Source of the DNA: Paraburkholderia sp. PGU19
Lineage (GTDB): Bacteria > Pseudomonadota > Gammaproteobacteria > Burkholderiales > Burkholderiaceae
DNA: 64,000 nt
Assembly (NCBI RefSeq): GCF_013426915.1
Contig: NZ_AP023180.1
Location: 1,736,001 to 1,800,000, forward strand
Direction of reading: 5' to 3'
Shown: one piece after another, positions 63,533 through 64,000 of the stretch
Numbering within the stretch: position 1 is the first letter of the stretch
Layout: each line of letters starts with the position of its first letter
Position numbers and translations under genes: made by a program
Notes under the pieces: generated by a model
Databases searched by the model: none
What the model saw: only the letters and a program-made list of their open reading frames with translations
What the model was told of the DNA's origin: nothing

Positions 63533-64000
63533 TCAAGCCGCGCGAGCCTGCTGCGTGCCGTCGATCAGCGCGACGCCCGTCAGCTTTTCCAGTTCCGCGA
63601 AGTCGATATCCGAGAAGATCTCGCGCACGACGAGGCCGTCCTTCGTCACGTCGATCATCGCGAGGTCGGTGTAGATGCGGTCCACGCAACCGACGCCCGT
63701 CACCGGGTACGAGCATTCTGCGACGATCTTGCTTTCGCCCTGCTTGGTCTGATGCTCCATCATCACGAACACCTGCTTCGCGCCGATAGCCAGATCCATC
63801 GCGCCGCCGACAGCGGGAATCGCATCGGGTGCGCCCGTGTGCCAGTTCGCAAGGTCACCCTTCGACGAGACCTGGAACGCGCCGAGCACGCAATAGTCGA
63901 GATGGCCGCCGCGCATCATCGCGAACGAATCGGAATGATGGAAGAACGCGCCGCCCGTCAGCAGCGTGACGTGCTGCTTGCCGGCGTTGATCAGCTCGTC
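63533..64000 (-). CDS. pcaJ: 3-oxoadipate CoA-transferase beta subunit (N-terminus outside window)
   Basis: About 155 residues are visible and the frame runs off the window edge, so the N-terminal part with the expected catalytic Glu is not seen. The visible part has family-I CoA-transferase beta motifs: TLLTGGAFFHHSDSFAMMRGGHLDYCVLGAFQVSSKGDLANWHTGAPDAIPAVGGAMDLAIGAKQVFVMMEH and YPVTGVGCVDRIYTDLAMIDVT. With PcaI it moves CoA from succinyl-CoA to beta-ketoadipate. Gene order pcaJ-B-D-C fits the Burkholderiales cluster. Confidence 0.92.
   Translation of the reverse strand, partial: DELINAGKQHVTLLTGGAFFHHSDSFAMMRGGHLDYCVLGAFQVSSKGDLANWHTGAPDAIPAVGGAMDLAIGAKQVFVMMEHQTKQGESKIVAECSYPVTGVGCVDRIYTDLAMIDVTKDGLVVREIFSDIDFAELEKLTGVALIDGTQQARAA

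Overview
The window is high-GC proteobacterial DNA with dense, short-spaced operons. The gene content suggests a Burkholderiaceae genome, most likely Paraburkholderia or Caballeronia. The reasons are the pcaJBDC cluster, an OprD-type porin, phasin, HPP-CBS and DUF6496 proteins, EmrAB with a NodT-type outer-membrane factor, and a fused LivH-LivM permease. I cannot name a species. I saw no rRNA, tRNA, CRISPR array, phage module or plasmid origin.

Layout. 0-10 kb: a POT-family peptide symporter (cut by the window edge), an XRE-cupin regulator, a complete oppABCDF peptide importer and an OprD-type porin, together a peptide or amino-acid uptake block. 10-13.5 kb: repeat element 1, a frameshifted small membrane gene, a PanE-like reductase and a thiolase. 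13.5-18.8 kb: a drug-efflux operon (two paralogous MarR regulators, EmrA, EmrB, NodT-type factor) with three copies of a GTGC(G/A)TATGCAC operator candidate. 18.8-27.2 kb: two transglutaminase-like proteins, a circularly permuted ATP-grasp/alpha-E protein and a divergent metallopeptidase, which look like a poorly characterised peptide-modification system. 27.3-33.7 kb: phasin; an HPP-CBS protein, a MarR regulator and a ClC-CBS channel; then a DUF4142, cupredoxin, ECF sigma and Cys-rich secreted protein operon. 33.7-44.6 kb: a three-domain flavin/FNR/ferredoxin protein, GST with a divergent LysR, a PAS-GGDEF cyclase, a GMC dehydrogenase with its subunit 3, a glyoxalase, a SulP transporter and a LysE exporter. 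44.9-52.8 kb: two membrane diguanylate cyclases, a MocR regulator with its divergent omega-aminotransferase, and small basic or unknown proteins. 52.9-59.8 kb: a branched-chain-amino-acid-type ABC importer whose binding-protein gene is separated from livHM-G-F by repeat element 2, itself interrupted by an IS30-family insertion sequence. 60-64 kb: repeat element 3 and pcaC-D-B-J of the beta-ketoadipate pathway.

The most unusual feature is a repeated non-coding element present three times (about 10.1, 54.2-56.3 and 59.9-60.8 kb). Each copy is a giant imperfect inverted repeat with a strictly conserved layout: a 34-bp hairpin, an arm of about 170 bp, a 28-bp inner repeat, an 84-bp asymmetric core, then the mirror parts. 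Outer-hairpin to outer-hairpin length is 547, 545 (after subtracting the IS and its 3-bp duplication) and 547 bp. Copy 1 is inverted relative to copies 2 and 3, and copies 2 and 3 flank the liv permease/ATPase genes in the same orientation.

Coordinates of starts were chosen from family N-termini and Shine-Dalgarno matches. All functions are inferred from sequence alone.
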